Both the position numbers and the translations under genes were made by a program. 64,000 bases of DNA from JAOUEA01 sp963719165 (GTDB taxonomy: Bacteria > Actinomycetota > UBA4738 > HRBIN12): positions 1,488,001-1,552,000 of the forward strand of contig CAVRAV010000001.1 of the NCBI GenBank assembly GCA_963719165.1. Direction: 5' to 3'. The number at the start of each line of letters is the position of its first letter. Position 1 is the first letter of the stretch. This document shows positions 7,920-19,275 of the stretch, piece by piece. The notes below the pieces were generated by a model, which worked only from the letters and a program-made list of their open reading frames with translations, searched no databases and was not told where the DNA came from.

Positions 7920-10276
7920 GCCGCACCTCCCTTCGCGTCCTGGATGGCTCGCCAGACGCGTTCGGGCGACGCAGGCTTGCCGATCTCCGTGACGCCGAGG
8001 TGGCCGATGGCATCGAGGACCGCGTTGACGACCGCGGGCGGGGCGGCGATCGTCCCGGCCTCACCGATGCCCTTGACCCCCAGCGGATTGGTCGTGGACG
8101 GCGTCTCCTGGCTGGTGTCCGTGACGAGCCGCGGGATCTCGGTGGCCGAAGGCACGAGGTACTGCGTCATGGAGGACGTGATGAGGTTGCCGCTCTCGTC
8201 GTAGATTGCCTCCTCATAGAGCGCCTCGGCGATGCCCTGGGCCACCCCCCCGTGCACCTGACCCTCCACGATCATCGGGTTGATGACCGTGCCGCAGTCG
8301 TCGACGGCCACGTACTTCACGATCTCGGTCTTGCCCGTCTCCGTGTCGACCTCCACGACGCAGACGTGCGCACCCGCCGGCCAGGTGAAGTTGGGGGGGT
8401 CGAACACGGCCGTTGCGTTCAGGTTGGGCTCGGTCCCCGCGGGGAGGTCGTGGGCGTGCCACGCGGTCAGGGCGATCTCCGGGATGGTCTTGGCCTTGTC
8501 GGGCGCGCCCTGCACCCGCCAGCTGTGCTCCGCCCACTCGAGGTCGTCCTCGCTGACCTCCAATTCGTGCGCGGCGATCGTGCGTGCCTTCTCCTTGATC
8601 TTCTCCATCGCGAAGTACAGCGAGGCGCCCCCAACGCTCACCGAGCGCGAACCGTAGGTGTCCATGCCGAGCGGCGTGATCATGGTGTCGCCGTGCAGGA
8701 CCTCGATGTCGTCGGGCGTCACGCCCAGGCCGTCGGCCACGATCTGCGACCAGCTGGTCTCGTGGCCCTGGCCGTGCGGCGAGGTCCCCGTCTTCACGAT
8801 CACCTTCCCGGTAGGCAGGCATTCGATCGTGGCGCCGTCCCAGCCGCCGGCCGCGTAGCGCAGCGCACCCAGGATGTTCGACGGCGCGAGGCCGCACATC
8901 TCGATGTACGTGCACAGCCCGATCCCGAGCTGGACGGTGTCGTTCCGGTCGCGGCGGGCGGCCTGGTCCTTGCGCAGTTCCTCGTAGCCGCTGAGCTCGA
9001 GCGCCTTGTCCAGCAACGGCTCGTAGTTGCCCGAGTCCACGTTGAGCCCGCACACGGACGTGGTGGACTCATCGAACGGCGGGTGCAGGTTCATGCGGCG
9101 CACGTCGGCGGGGTCCTTGCCCACCCGCCGCGCGAACGCGTCGACGATCCGCTCGAGCACGTAGGTGGCTTCGGGACGGCCCGCGCCCCGGTAGGCGTCC
9201 GTGGGCGTGCAGTTCGTGAGGATCCCCCGGAACTCGAAGTGGTAGGTCTCGGGGGCGTACGGGCCCATGTAGACCCAGCCGCCGAGCTCGGGGATGCCGG
9301 GCGTGAGCAGCTGGTAGTAGGCGCCCATGTCGGCGATCTCCACGAACTTCACACCGAGGATCTTTCCGTCCTCGGTGCCCGCGATGGTGCATTCGTGCGT
9401 GACGCCGCGGCCGTGCGTGGTGGCGACGTAGTTCTCGCTGCGCTCCTCGATCCACTTCACGGGCATGCCGAGTTCCTTCGCGAGCACGACCGCGAGGGCC
9501 TCCTCGGCATACACGTTCAGCTTGGACCCGAAACCGCCGCCCACGTCGGGCGCGATCACGCGGAACTTCGACTCCGGGATGCCGCACTCGCCCGCCAGCG
9601 TGACCTTCGCGATGTGCGGGATCTGCGTCGAGGAGACGAGCGTGTACTCGTCCATGGACTTCACGCCGTAGGCGAGGCACCCCCGCGGCTCGATCGCGTT
9701 CGGGATCAGCCGGGGCTGATGGTAGGTCTCGTTCACGACCACGGGTGCGCTTTCGAACACGGTCATGTCGCCCACGCTGCCGTGATCCCAATGGACCGTG
9801 ACGTTGGACCCGAGCTCCTCGTGGATCAACGGCGCGCCCTCGGCCATCGCCGACTCCATGTCCGTGACGGCGGGGAGCTCCGTGACCTCGACGGTCACGA
9901 GCTCGGCGGCGTCGAGCGCCGCCTCGCGCGACGAGGCGACCACCACCGCCACCGCGTCGCCGTTGAAGCGGATCTTGTCCTTGGCGAGCGGGTGGTGCAC
10001 GGGCACCTTGATGTCCTCGGTGATGGGCCATACGAACGGCAGCGCGCCGACGTCGAGGTCCGCGGCGGTGAACACGCCCACCACGCCAGGCATGGCGGCC
10101 GCCGCCGACGTGTCGATCCCGTCGATCGTGGCGTGCACGTACGGTGGGCGCACCATCGCCATCCACACCATGCCGGGCATCGTCCAGTTGTCGATGTAGC
10201 GAGCCTGCCCGGCTAGCAGCTCGGGATCCTCCTTGCGGAGCACCTCCTGGCCGACGAACGGTTCCGTGGCAACCAT
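7916..10276 (-). CDS. coxL: form II molybdenum hydroxylase, large (Mo) subunit
   Basis: A 786-residue molybdopterin subunit. The active-site loop reads AYRGAGRPEA at about residue 361, the form II signature; it lacks the Cys that binds copper in genuine CO dehydrogenase. Other conserved parts are DVGGGFGSK, the QGQGHETSWSQI region and GVKGIGEAG, which carries the catalytic Glu. It binds the Mo-cytosine dinucleotide cofactor and acts with the flanking small and medium subunits. AAGGAGG precedes the ATG, 9 bp after the small-subunit stop codon. CO oxidation by form II enzymes is disputed, so the true substrate is open. Confidence 0.92.
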   Translation of the reverse strand: MVATEPFVGQEVLRKEDPELLAGQARYIDNWTMPGMVWMAMVRPPYVHATIDGIDTSAAAAMPGVVGVFTAADLDVGALPFVWPITEDIKVPVHHPLAKDKIRFNGDAVAVVVASSREAALDAAELVTVEVTELPAVTDMESAMAEGAPLIHEELGSNVTVHWDHGSVGDMTVFESAPVVVNETYHQPRLIPNAIEPRGCLAYGVKSMDEYTLVSSTQIPHIAKVTLAGECGIPESKFRVIAPDVGGGFGSKLNVYAEEALAVVLAKELGMPVKWIEERSENYVATTHGRGVTHECTIAGTEDGKILGVKFVEIADMGAYYQLLTPGIPELGGWVYMGPYAPETYHFEFRGILTNCTPTDAYRGAGRPEATYVLERIVDAFARRVGKDPADVRRMNLHPPFDESTTSVCGLNVDSGNYEPLLDKALELSGYEELRKDQAARRDRNDTVQLGIGLCTYIEMCGLAPSNILGALRYAAGGWDGATIECLPTGKVIVKTGTSPHGQGHETSWSQIVADGLGVTPDDIEVLHGDTMITPLGMDTYGSRSVSVGGASLYFAMEKIKEKARTIAAHELEVSEDDLEWAEHSWRVQGAPDKAKTIPEIALTAWHAHDLPAGTEPNLNATAVFDPPNFTWPAGAHVCVVEVDTETGKTEIVKYVAVDDCGTVINPMIVEGQVHGGVAQGIAEALYEEAIYDESGNLITSSMTQYLVPSATEIPRLVTDTSQETPSTTNPLGVKGIGEAGTIAAPPAVVNAVLDAIGHLGVTEIGKPASPERVWRAIQDAKGGAA

Positions 10277-10285
10277 CGGTCCTCC

Positions 10286-10762
10286 TTAGGTCGTCGCGCC
10301 GCTCATCGAGCCGGCGGCATCGAGGATCGACTTCACGATGTTCTGGTACCCGGTGCAGCGACAGAGGTTGCCCTCGAGCGCCTCGCGCACCTCTCCCTCC
10401 GTCGGTGCGGGGTTCTCCTTGAGGAAGCTCGTTGCCGCCATCACCATGCCCGGCGTGCAGAACCCGCACTGCAGGCCGTGGTTGCGATGGAAGGCCTCCT
10501 GGAGCGGGTTGAGTCGCTCGCCGTCGGCCAGAGCCTCGATGGTGGTGACCTCGCGCCCGTCGACCTGGGCGGCCAGCAGCGTGCACGACTTCACCGACTC
10601 GCCGTCGAGCAGGACGGTGCACGCCCCGCAGCTCGACGTGTCGCACCCCACGTTCGTGCCGGTGAGACCGAGGGTCTCCCGCAGGAAGTACACGAGGAGC
10701 GTGCGCGGCTCGACATCGGCCTCACGCGCCTCCCCGTTCACGGATACGGAGACATGCGTCAC
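10286..10762 (-). CDS. coxS: form II molybdenum hydroxylase, 2Fe-2S small subunit
   Basis: A 158-residue iron-sulfur subunit with both clusters intact: a plant-type ferredoxin N-terminal motif (GCDTSSCGACTVLLDG) and the C-terminal all-helical motif (QCGFCTPGM then CRCTGY). It relays electrons from the Mo site to FAD. It is the first gene of the S-L-M operon. A purine-rich stretch (AAGAGGGGG on the minus strand) precedes the ATG, and a TAGACT hexamer lies about 55 bp upstream, so the operon probably has its own promoter after the preceding membrane protein gene. Confidence 0.93.
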   Translation of the reverse strand: MTHVSVSVNGEAREADVEPRTLLVYFLRETLGLTGTNVGCDTSSCGACTVLLDGESVKSCTLLAAQVDGREVTTIEALADGERLNPLQEAFHRNHGLQCGFCTPGMVMAATSFLKENPAPTEGEVREALEGNLCRCTGYQNIVKSILDAAGSMSGATT

Positions 10763-10815
10763 TGACGACCCCCTCTTCGACGGAACCCGGATCGGTCGGT
10801 TGGTGATAGCGAGGG

Positions 10816-10821
10816 AGTCTA
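10816..10821 (-). promoter_or_regulatory. possible -10 element of the form II operon
   Basis: TAGACT on the minus strand lies about 54 nt before the small-subunit start in a 126-bp gap. No clear -35 was seen. Confidence 0.3.
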
Positions 10822-10888
10822 GCCGGGACCCTTCGGTCGCGCGAACCGGCGCGACCAGCCTGCGAGCGACGGGACGGGTGTGCCCGAC

Positions 10889-11455
10889 CTACCAGCCCCC
10901 GCTCGCGCCGAGCGCGGCCGCACCGGTGCAATCGGTGACCGACGAGCCCCTGTCGAGCCGCCCGCCGGCGTCGAGGCGGAGGTAGAAGCACCGGCCGCTC
11001 GTCGACATCACGGCGGCGGCCCAGGCGTCGCCGGTGGCGGCCACGCTCACCACCTGGGGGGCGGCGGACGGGCCGTCGGAGAACGTCACGGAGCGCATCC
11101 GCTTGGCGAGCTGGGCGGGCCCGGCCTCGACGAACGACGTCGGCCCGTGCGCGATCCGCCGGGCGGCCGTTACCGCGCGCCTCGCCGTGGAGCGCGCCAG
11201 CCGGTCTTCGGGCGCCGCCACCGTGTTGCCCGCGGCCTCGGGGGCCGCAACGCCGTCGAGCGTGTCGACGAAGTTCGTTTCGGGGGGCGCGGGCGCGGCG
11301 AGGAAGCTCGCCCGCTCGCTCGCGTTCACCCAGCGGCCGAACCAACCCACGGCGGAGCCCACCACCAGCACCACGAGCACGACCACGACGGTGCGCGGAC
11401 GCACGCGGCGACGCAGCGGTGTCGGAACCATGCGGAACTCGAAGGTGTCGCTCAT
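10889..11455 (-). CDS. membrane-anchored protein of unknown function
   Basis: A 188-residue protein with one strong membrane segment after a basic N-terminus (PRTVVVVLVVLVVGSAVGW, about residues 20-38) and a small extracytoplasmic domain rich in Ala and Thr. Two cysteines (RCFY and DCTG) could form a disulfide outside the cell. Near the end is TGDAWAAAVMSTSGRCFYL, which resembles short pilin-like or sensor domains, but I cannot assign a family. It lies between the form II operon and the divergent xdhC gene. Confidence 0.6.
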   Translation of the reverse strand: MSDTFEFRMVPTPLRRRVRPRTVVVVLVVLVVGSAVGWFGRWVNASERASFLAAPAPPETNFVDTLDGVAAPEAAGNTVAAPEDRLARSTARRAVTAARRIAHGPTSFVEAGPAQLAKRMRSVTFSDGPSAAPQVVSVAATGDAWAAAVMSTSGRCFYLRLDAGGRLDRGSSVTDCTGAAALGASGGW

Positions 11456-11520
11456 CCCCGCTCACCTATCGGCGGCCGAGGCCCCCGGCGTTAGCCCGAG
11501 GGCAGACCGACCGCACGGGC

Positions 11521-11526
11521 TACCAT
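11521..11526 (+). promoter_or_regulatory. -10 element of a leaderless promoter
   Basis: TACCAT ends 6 nt before the ATG at 11533, and no ribosome site fits between them. Confidence 0.4.
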
Positions 11527-11532
11527 CGAGGG

Positions 11533-12666
11533 ATGAGCGAGATCGGCGACGTCCTCGCGGCCATCGAGTCGCTGTCCGCGCGCGGGGAGCGCATGGCGCT
11601 CGCCACGATCGTCGCGGTGCGCGGGTCCACCTACCGCCGCCCGGGAGCGCGTCTCCTGGTCCCCGAGGAGGGGGCCCCGATCGGCAACATCAGCGGCGGC
11701 TGCCTCGAGGGGGACGTGGCGGACCTCGCGCGCGTGGTGATGGACGAGGGCACGGCCCGCCTCGCGGGATGGGACCTCACGGCGGACGACGACGCCGTGT
11801 GGGGCCTGGGCCTGGGATGCAACGGCGCGATCGAGGTCTTCATCGAGCCGGCCGAACAGGCCGCCGAGGTGGCGGGGGCGCTGCGGATGGCCCTGGAGGA
11901 GGCGCGCCCGATCTGCTTGGTGACCGTATTGGAGTCCGGGCGCGCCGGCGTGGATGCCGGGGCGCGGCTCGTGGTCGGTCCCTCGAGCGACGGGGAGGGT
12001 TCGCTGGGCGACGCCGCGGTCGACGTCGAGGCGCTCGCGGTGGGGGGCGAACAACTCGCGCTGGGGAGGTCGGAGATCAGGAACCTGCCGGGCAAGGTGC
12101 GGGCGTTCGTCGAGGTGCTCGAGCCGCCGTTGCACCTGCTGGTGTGCGGGGCCGGGCACGACGCCGTCCCGATGGTACGCGCCGCGGCCGGGCTGGGGTG
12201 GAACGCGTTCGTGGTGGACGATCGTCCCGCGTTCCTCACTCATGAGCGCTATCCGGAGGCCGCCGGCTTCGTGCCGGTGGAGGCCCCGGAACGGGTGGCC
12301 GAGGCCGCCGCGATCGACGACCACACCTACGCCGTGGTGATGACGCACAACTTCCTGCGCGACAAGGAGTACCTGCGCGCGCTCGTGAGCTCGCCCGCGC
12401 CCTACGTCGCCATGCTGGGACCCGCCGCGCGCACCGAGCGCCTGCTGATGGAGCTGCGCGAAGAAGGCGTGGCGATCCCGGAGGAGGCGCGGGCGCGCAT
12501 CCACGGTCCCGCCGGCCTCGACCTAGGCGGCGAGGGACCGGAGGAGATCGCGCAGTCCATCGCCGCGGAGATCGTCGCCGTGCGCCGCGGGCGTCACGGC
12601 GGGTTCCTCACGGAGCGCCCCGGGCCGATCCACGACCGCCCCCGTCCCGGCGCCGAGGCCCGCTAG
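11533..12666 (+). CDS. XdhC/CoxI family cofactor maturation protein
   Basis: A 377-residue two-domain protein. The N-terminal XdhC_CoxI domain has ATIVAVRGSTYRRPGA and NISGGCLEGDV; the C-terminal Rossmann-like XdhC_C domain has LVCGAGHDAVPMVRAA, VVDDRPAFLT and AMLGPAARTERLL. Members bind the molybdenum cofactor and help its sulfuration and insertion into xanthine oxidase family enzymes. It stands between the two molybdenum hydroxylase operons and could serve either. The ATG at 11533 is preferred over an upstream extension because of the family start and a -10-like hexamer 6 nt before it. Confidence 0.88.
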   Translation: MSEIGDVLAAIESLSARGERMALATIVAVRGSTYRRPGARLLVPEEGAPIGNISGGCLEGDVADLARVVMDEGTARLAGWDLTADDDAVWGLGLGCNGAIEVFIEPAEQAAEVAGALRMALEEARPICLVTVLESGRAGVDAGARLVVGPSSDGEGSLGDAAVDVEALAVGGEQLALGRSEIRNLPGKVRAFVEVLEPPLHLLVCGAGHDAVPMVRAAAGLGWNAFVVDDRPAFLTHERYPEAAGFVPVEAPERVAEAAAIDDHTYAVVMTHNFLRDKEYLRALVSSPAPYVAMLGPAARTERLLMELREEGVAIPEEARARIHGPAGLDLGGEGPEEIAQSIAAEIVAVRRGRHGGFLTERPGPIHDRPRPGAEAR

Positions 12667-12714
12667 GGCCGCGGCGCTCGGCCGCCGTCCGGCTCCCATC
12701 CGGGTTGCCCGAAC

Positions 12715-12741
12715 TCAACGGTCGTGTTGATATGCGTTCAA
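12715..12741. promoter_or_regulatory. candidate operator upstream of the CO dehydrogenase operon
   Basis: Two overlapping inverted repeats lie in the 140-bp gap before coxM: TCAAC, 6 nt, GTTGA (12715-12730), then TTGA, 7 nt, TCAA (12727-12741). The position suits a regulator of the operon, but the arms are short. Confidence 0.3.
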
Positions 12742-12806
12742 GTGGCCTCCCGGCCTCGGGTGGCCGCGCGCCGACACCGGCCGACACCGCATGAAGGGAG
12801 AACCAC

Positions 12807-13700
12807 GTGCTGCCCTCACGGTTCGAGTACCACCGGGCCGCCACGCTCGAGGAGGCGCTGCAGCTCCTCGGCACCCACGGGGAGGACGCGAAGGTCCTGG
12901 CCGGCGGCCAGAGCCTGATCCCCATGATGAAGCTCCGCTTCGCGAACCCCGAGCACCTCGTGGACATCAACCACGTGGAAGGGCTCGCAGAGATCGCGGA
13001 GCGCGACGGCCATCTGCACATCGGGGCGCTCGCGCGCTACCGCGACGTGATCGCGTCGGACCTGATCTCCTCGAGGTACCCCACCATCGCGCGCGCGGTC
13101 CCGCAGGTCGCCGACCCGCTGATCCGCAACCTGGGGACGGTGGGCGGCTCCCTCGCCCATGCCGACCCGGCCGGGGACATGGGCTCCGTCATGCTCGCCC
13201 TCGGTGCGAGCGTCGTCCTCACGAGCGCGGGCGGCGAGCGCGAGGTCCCCATCGCCGAGTTCCTGGTGGACACGTTCACCACGTCGATCGAACCCAACGA
13301 GGTGCTCACCTCGATCCGCGTGCCCGAGGCCTCGGCGCGTTCCGGCGGTGACTACCTCAAGCTCGAGCGCAAGGTGGGCGACTGGGCCACGGTCGGCGTC
13401 GCCGTCGCGCTCACGCTGTCGAACGGCTCGATCGGTCGCGCGGGGATCGCGATGACCGGCGTCGGGCTGAAGAACCTCGAGGCGACCGACGCCCAGGCAT
13501 CGCTCGCAGGCGCCGCTCCCACGGACGAGGCGTTCGCGGAAGCGGGGCGGTTGGCGGCCGCCGCATCGAACCCGGTCTCCGACGTTCGGGGACCGCAGGG
13601 ATACAAGCGACACATGGTGGACGTCTACGTGCGCCGCGGGCTCGCCCACGCGCTCGAGACCGCCAACGCGGCCGAGCGATCGAAGGACGGAGAGCGATGA
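12807..13700 (+). CDS. coxM: CO dehydrogenase medium (FAD) subunit
   Basis: A 297-residue FAD-binding subunit with AGGQSLIPMM at about residue 33 and GTVGGSLAHADPAGD at about 110. It accepts electrons from CoxS and passes them towards the quinone pool. It is the first gene of the plus-strand operon in the M-S-L order typical of form I CO dehydrogenase. The start is GTG, preceded by AAGGGAG at 12794-12800. Its stop codon overlaps the coxS start (ATGA). Confidence 0.93.
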   Translation: MLPSRFEYHRAATLEEALQLLGTHGEDAKVLAGGQSLIPMMKLRFANPEHLVDINHVEGLAEIAERDGHLHIGALARYRDVIASDLISSRYPTIARAVPQVADPLIRNLGTVGGSLAHADPAGDMGSVMLALGASVVLTSAGGEREVPIAEFLVDTFTTSIEPNEVLTSIRVPEASARSGGDYLKLERKVGDWATVGVAVALTLSNGSIGRAGIAMTGVGLKNLEATDAQASLAGAAPTDEAFAEAGRLAAAASNPVSDVRGPQGYKRHMVDVYVRRGLAHALETANAAERSKDGER

Positions 13701-14212
13701 CGATGGAGATCAAGGTCGGCGTCAACGGCACCGAACGCTCGGCGGACATCGAAGACCGGCTGTTGCTCGTGCATCTCATCCGCGAGGTATTCGAGCTCAC
13801 CGGCACCCACGTGGGCTGCGATACGTCCAACTGCGGTGCGTGCACCGTCCTGCTCGACGGCCAGCCCGTGAAATCCTGCACCCTGTTCGGCGTTCAGGCC
13901 GACGGCCGCGCGCTCACGACCGTCGAAGGCCTCATGGACGGCGCCGCGCTGAACCCGGTGCAGGCGGCGTTCAAGGAAGAGCACGGCCTGCAGTGCGGCT
14001 ACTGCACGCCCGGCATGATGTTGGTGGGTGCCGCGCTCATCGAGCGGAACCCGGCACCGAGCGACGACGACGTTCGCTGGGCGATCTCGGGCAACATCTG
14101 CCGCTGCACGGGGTACATGAACATCGTCAAGGCGATCCAGGCCGCGGCCCGCGAGAAGGCGAGGGCCGCCGAGCCCGTCTCCGCGCCCGCCTCCGAGCCC
14201 GCCAACGCCTGA
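13697..14212 (+). CDS. coxS: CO dehydrogenase small (2Fe-2S) subunit
   Basis: A 171-residue subunit with two 2Fe-2S cluster motifs: GCDTSNCGACTVLLDG and, further on, QCGYCTPGM with CRCTGYMN. It links the Mo-Cu site of CoxL to the FAD of CoxM. A short Ala/Pro/Glu-rich tail follows the conserved domain. Translation is coupled to coxM by a 4-nt overlap, and coxL follows 35 bp later. Confidence 0.94.
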   Translation: MTMEIKVGVNGTERSADIEDRLLLVHLIREVFELTGTHVGCDTSNCGACTVLLDGQPVKSCTLFGVQADGRALTTVEGLMDGAALNPVQAAFKEEHGLQCGYCTPGMMLVGAALIERNPAPSDDDVRWAISGNICRCTGYMNIVKAIQAAAREKARAAEPVSAPASEPANA

Positions 14213-14247
14213 ACCTCGACCCAGATCTCGAAGGGAGCGCACCACCG

Positions 14248-16597
<2,350 letters not shown>

Positions 16598-16605
<8 letters not shown>

Positions 16606-17563
16606 GGTGCGTCCCGACATCCTCGAACGGGCCGCGACGCTCGCACGCGATGGTCAGCCCTTCGTCGTGGCCACCGTCGTGTGGAGCCGGGCGCCCTCAT
16701 CGGGCAAGCCCGGCTCAACCGCGCTGATCTCGCCGGACGGCTCGATCCAGGGCTGGCTCGGGGGGGCCTGCGCGGAGCCCACCGTGATCCGCGAGGGACT
16801 GCGCGCGCTCGAAGAGGGCACGCCACGGCTGCTCTTCCTCGGCACCCCGGAGGACCTCGAACGCGGTGGCCGGGACGGGGTCGTGAACATCCCCATCGCG
16901 TGTCAGAGCGAAGGCGCACTGGAGGTATACGTGGAACCCGTCCTGCCGTCCCCCCACCTCGCCGTGATCGGCCGCTCGCCCGCCGTCGACGCGCTCGCAG
17001 GACTGGCGCGCGCCCTGGGGTGGCGCGTCGCGGTCGTGGACGAGGAGGCCGACGCGGCGGGGGCCGCGGGCTCGATGGATCTGAGCGATGCCGGCGTCGA
17101 CGAAGGGTCGTTCGTCGTGGTGGCGACCCAGGGGCACTACGACGAGGACGCGCTGCAACGCGCCCTCGCGACGCCGGCCGCCTACGTGGGATTGATCGCG
17201 TCGCGCAAGCGCGCGGCGTCGGTGCTCGGGTACCTGCGCGATCGCGGCGTGCCGGAGGAGGACCTCGATCGCGTGCACGCGCCAGCCGGCCTGGATCTCG
17301 GACGCCTGCCCAACCAGGAGATCGCCGTGGCGATCCTCGCCGAGCTGGTCCAGCTGCGCGCCGCCGGCGCCCTGCCCGACGGTTCGAGCGTGGCCGCGCC
17401 CGCTCGACACGAGGCCCTCGACCCCGTCTGCGGGATGACGGTCGACATCGCGTCGGCGCGCTACGTGGCGACGCACGCGGGCCGGACCTACTATTTCTGC
17501 TCGGCCGGGTGCAGGGAACGCTTCGCCGCCTCGCCTGCCGGATCCGAGACGGCCGCGCCGTGA
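16598..17563 (+). CDS. XdhC/CoxF-type maturation protein with C-terminal YHS domain
   Basis: A 321-residue protein starting with GTG 8 bp inside the end of coxL. Residues 1-100 form the XdhC_CoxI domain (VVATVVWSRAPSSGKPG and GWLGGACAEP), and about 125-245 form the Rossmann domain (VIGRSPAVDALAGL, YVGLIASRKRA). A YHS metal-binding domain follows, with DPVCGM at 275-280 and the pair C301/C305 in YYFCSAGC. YHS domains occur in copper ATPases and metal enzymes. The position directly behind a Mo-Cu enzyme suggests a role in sulfur or copper loading; that is an inference. No coxD or coxE is present nearby. Confidence 0.88.
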
Positions 17564-17630
17564 CCCCGTTCGAAACCCGGCCGGCGAAGGACCGTCGGCA
17601 CCGGTCAGGAACCTGGGAGGCTGGATCCCG

Positions 17631-18260
17631 ATGCTGATCGAGAACACGTTCACGGTGACGTCGCCGGCCGACCCGCTGTGGCGATACCTGCTCGACGTGG
17701 AGAAGATCGCCCCGTGCATGCCGGGTGCCGAGCTCACCGAGATCGTTGACGACCGCCACTGGAAGGGAAAGCTCAAGGCGAAGTTCGGACCCGTCGGGCT
17801 CTCGTTCGCCGGAACCGTGGAGATGACCGAGCGAGACGACGCCGTCCACCGCGTCAGCCTCACGGCCAAGGGTATGGAGCAGAAGGGCAAGGGCGCCGCC
17901 AACGCGAACGTGACCTCGTGGCTCGAGCCCGGCCCCGCCTCCGACGAGACCACCGTCAAGATGGAGGCCGAGATCACGCTGACCGGCGCGGCCGCACAGC
18001 TCTCGCGTGGGTTGCTGCCCGAGATCTCCAAGAAGCTCACGCAGCAGTTCGCGGATTGCCTGCAGGCCAACATGGCCGCCGGGGCGGCGGCATCGGGTTC
18101 CTCACCGGATGCGTCCGAAGCGTCGGTCCAGGCGACGCCTGCGCCGGGCCCGGCCGCGGCCGCCAAGCCCGTGGGCGGGATCGGCCTGGGACTGTCGGCA
18201 TCGTGGTCCGTGGTCAAGGCGTTCTTCGCCCGGCTGTTCGGGCGCGCGCCGAAGGCGTGA
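17631..18260 (+). CDS. coxG: CoxG family protein (SRPBCC fold)
   Basis: A 209-residue protein of the CO dehydrogenase subunit G family. The SRPBCC-like domain fills about residues 1-150 (for example MLIENTFTVTSPADPLW, CMPGAELTEI and GTVEMTERDD). A Pro/Ala linker leads to a C-terminal amphipathic helix (SWSVVKAFFARLFGR) that should touch the membrane. CoxG is thought to tie CO dehydrogenase to the membrane and, in mycobacteria, has been reported to carry menaquinone to it. It follows the XdhC-YHS gene by 67 bp in the same operon. Confidence 0.9.
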   Translation: MLIENTFTVTSPADPLWRYLLDVEKIAPCMPGAELTEIVDDRHWKGKLKAKFGPVGLSFAGTVEMTERDDAVHRVSLTAKGMEQKGKGAANANVTSWLEPGPASDETTVKMEAEITLTGAAAQLSRGLLPEISKKLTQQFADCLQANMAAGAAASGSSPDASEASVQATPAPGPAAAAKPVGGIGLGLSASWSVVKAFFARLFGRAPKA

Positions 18261-18847
18261 GCGTGATCTCCGGCGTCGTGCTCGCCGCCGGAACGGGATC
18301 GCGGTTCGGGGGGACCAAGCAGGTGGCTACGTTCGCGGGCCGCCCGCTCGCGCAGCACGCCGTGGACGCCCTCGCCGAAGCCGACGTGCAGGAGCTCTTG
18401 GTGATCACGGGCCACGATGCCGAAGCGGTGGAAGCGGCGCTGGCGCTGCCCGATCGCGGCCGATTCGTGCGCAACCCCGAGTACGCGAACGGGATGTCGA
18501 CCTCGTTGGGAGCCGCCTTCCACGAGATCGACGACGAGAGTCAGGCGGCGGTGATCCTGATGGGCGATCAACCGGGGATCGGCTCGGACGTGGTCCGGGC
18601 GCTCATCAGCCGGTTCCTCCAGACGCGCAAGCAGATCGTGCGGGCGAACTTCCGCGACGGGCCGGGTCCCGCCTTACTCTCACGGGAGATCTTCGCCGAG
18701 GCCGGGCATCTCCATGGTGACGTGGGTGCGCGGATCCTGATGGCGAGCCACCCTGAGTGGGTGGAGGACGTCGCGGTCGACGCGGACGCCCCCCGCGACG
18801 TCGATACCCGCGAGGATCTTCTGGAGATCCCCGGATCCCCCGCCTAG
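18257..18847 (+). CDS. MocA-like molybdenum cofactor cytidylyltransferase
   Basis: A 196-residue nucleotidyltransferase of the MobA/MocA family. The N-terminal nucleotide motif is VLAAGTGSRFGGTKQ, and MGDQPGI lies in the middle. Such enzymes add CMP to molybdopterin to make the cytosine dinucleotide used by CO dehydrogenase and other xanthine oxidase family enzymes. The GTG start overlaps the coxG stop codon (GTGA), giving clear operon context; a second in-frame GTG is at 18263. It overlaps the convergent acetyltransferase by 4 bp. Confidence 0.88.
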   Translation: MSVISGVVLAAGTGSRFGGTKQVATFAGRPLAQHAVDALAEADVQELLVITGHDAEAVEAALALPDRGRFVRNPEYANGMSTSLGAAFHEIDDESQAAVILMGDQPGIGSDVVRALISRFLQTRKQIVRANFRDGPGPALLSREIFAEAGHLHGDVGARILMASHPEWVEDVAVDADAPRDVDTREDLLEIPGSPA

Positions 18848-19275
18848 CGTCGCTTCACGCCCGGTCGAACCATCTGAACCGCGGCCTCGGGCTCGCCGAA
18901 CCCGAACCGGCGGTAGAGGTCGTGCGCGTCCCGAGTCCCGAGGTGCCACGGCAGGTCTCGGTGAGGCCCGAGATCGACCGCCTCGCGGACCAGCTCCGTC
19001 CCGAGACCGCGACCGCGATGATCCGGAAGCACGAAGACGTCGAGGAGGAAGGCGAAGGTGGTCTCGTCGCTCTCCACCCGGCAGAAGGCCACCAGCGCGT
19101 CGGCCTCGTAGATCGCCACGACGCGTGCGGCGGCTCGCACGAGCCGTTCGACCGTGGCCCGCGTGCGGCCGGCGGCCCAGTACGACTCGTCGCCCAGGTA
19201 GCGTGCGACGGCATCAAGGTCCACGCGCGCGCGGTCGTCGTCGATCTCGAACGAGCCAGTCAGCTCGCGACGCAT
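18844..19275 (-). CDS. GNAT family N-acetyltransferase
   Basis: A 143-residue acetyltransferase. The acetyl-CoA site is visible as DVFVLPDHRGRGLGTELV, followed by the C-terminal DAHDLYRRFGFGEPE. The ATG at 19275 overlaps the stop codon of the nitrilase gene by one base (TGATG), so the two are translationally coupled; upstream extensions of this frame only mirror the nitrilase coding sequence. The substrate is unknown. The family modifies amino groups of small molecules or proteins in the cytoplasm. Confidence 0.82.
   Translation of the reverse strand: MRRELTGSFEIDDDRARVDLDAVARYLGDESYWAAGRTRATVERLVRAAARVVAIYEADALVAFCRVESDETTFAFLLDVFVLPDHRGRGLGTELVREAVDLGPHRDLPWHLGTRDAHDLYRRFGFGEPEAAVQMVRPGVKRR

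Noticed and set aside
7472..10216. 914-codon frame on the plus strand opposite coxL
   Set aside because: It is an Arg/His/Gly-rich antisense frame caused by high GC third positions; the minus-strand genes there have full conserved motifs.
9069..10646. 525-codon minus-strand frame overlapping coxL and coxS
   Set aside because: It lies out of frame inside two clear genes and shows only low-complexity sequence.
13840..14247. Upstream extension of the form I coxL frame
   Set aside because: It overlaps coxS in another frame and lacks conservation; the ATG at 14248 has a ribosome site and the family N-terminus.
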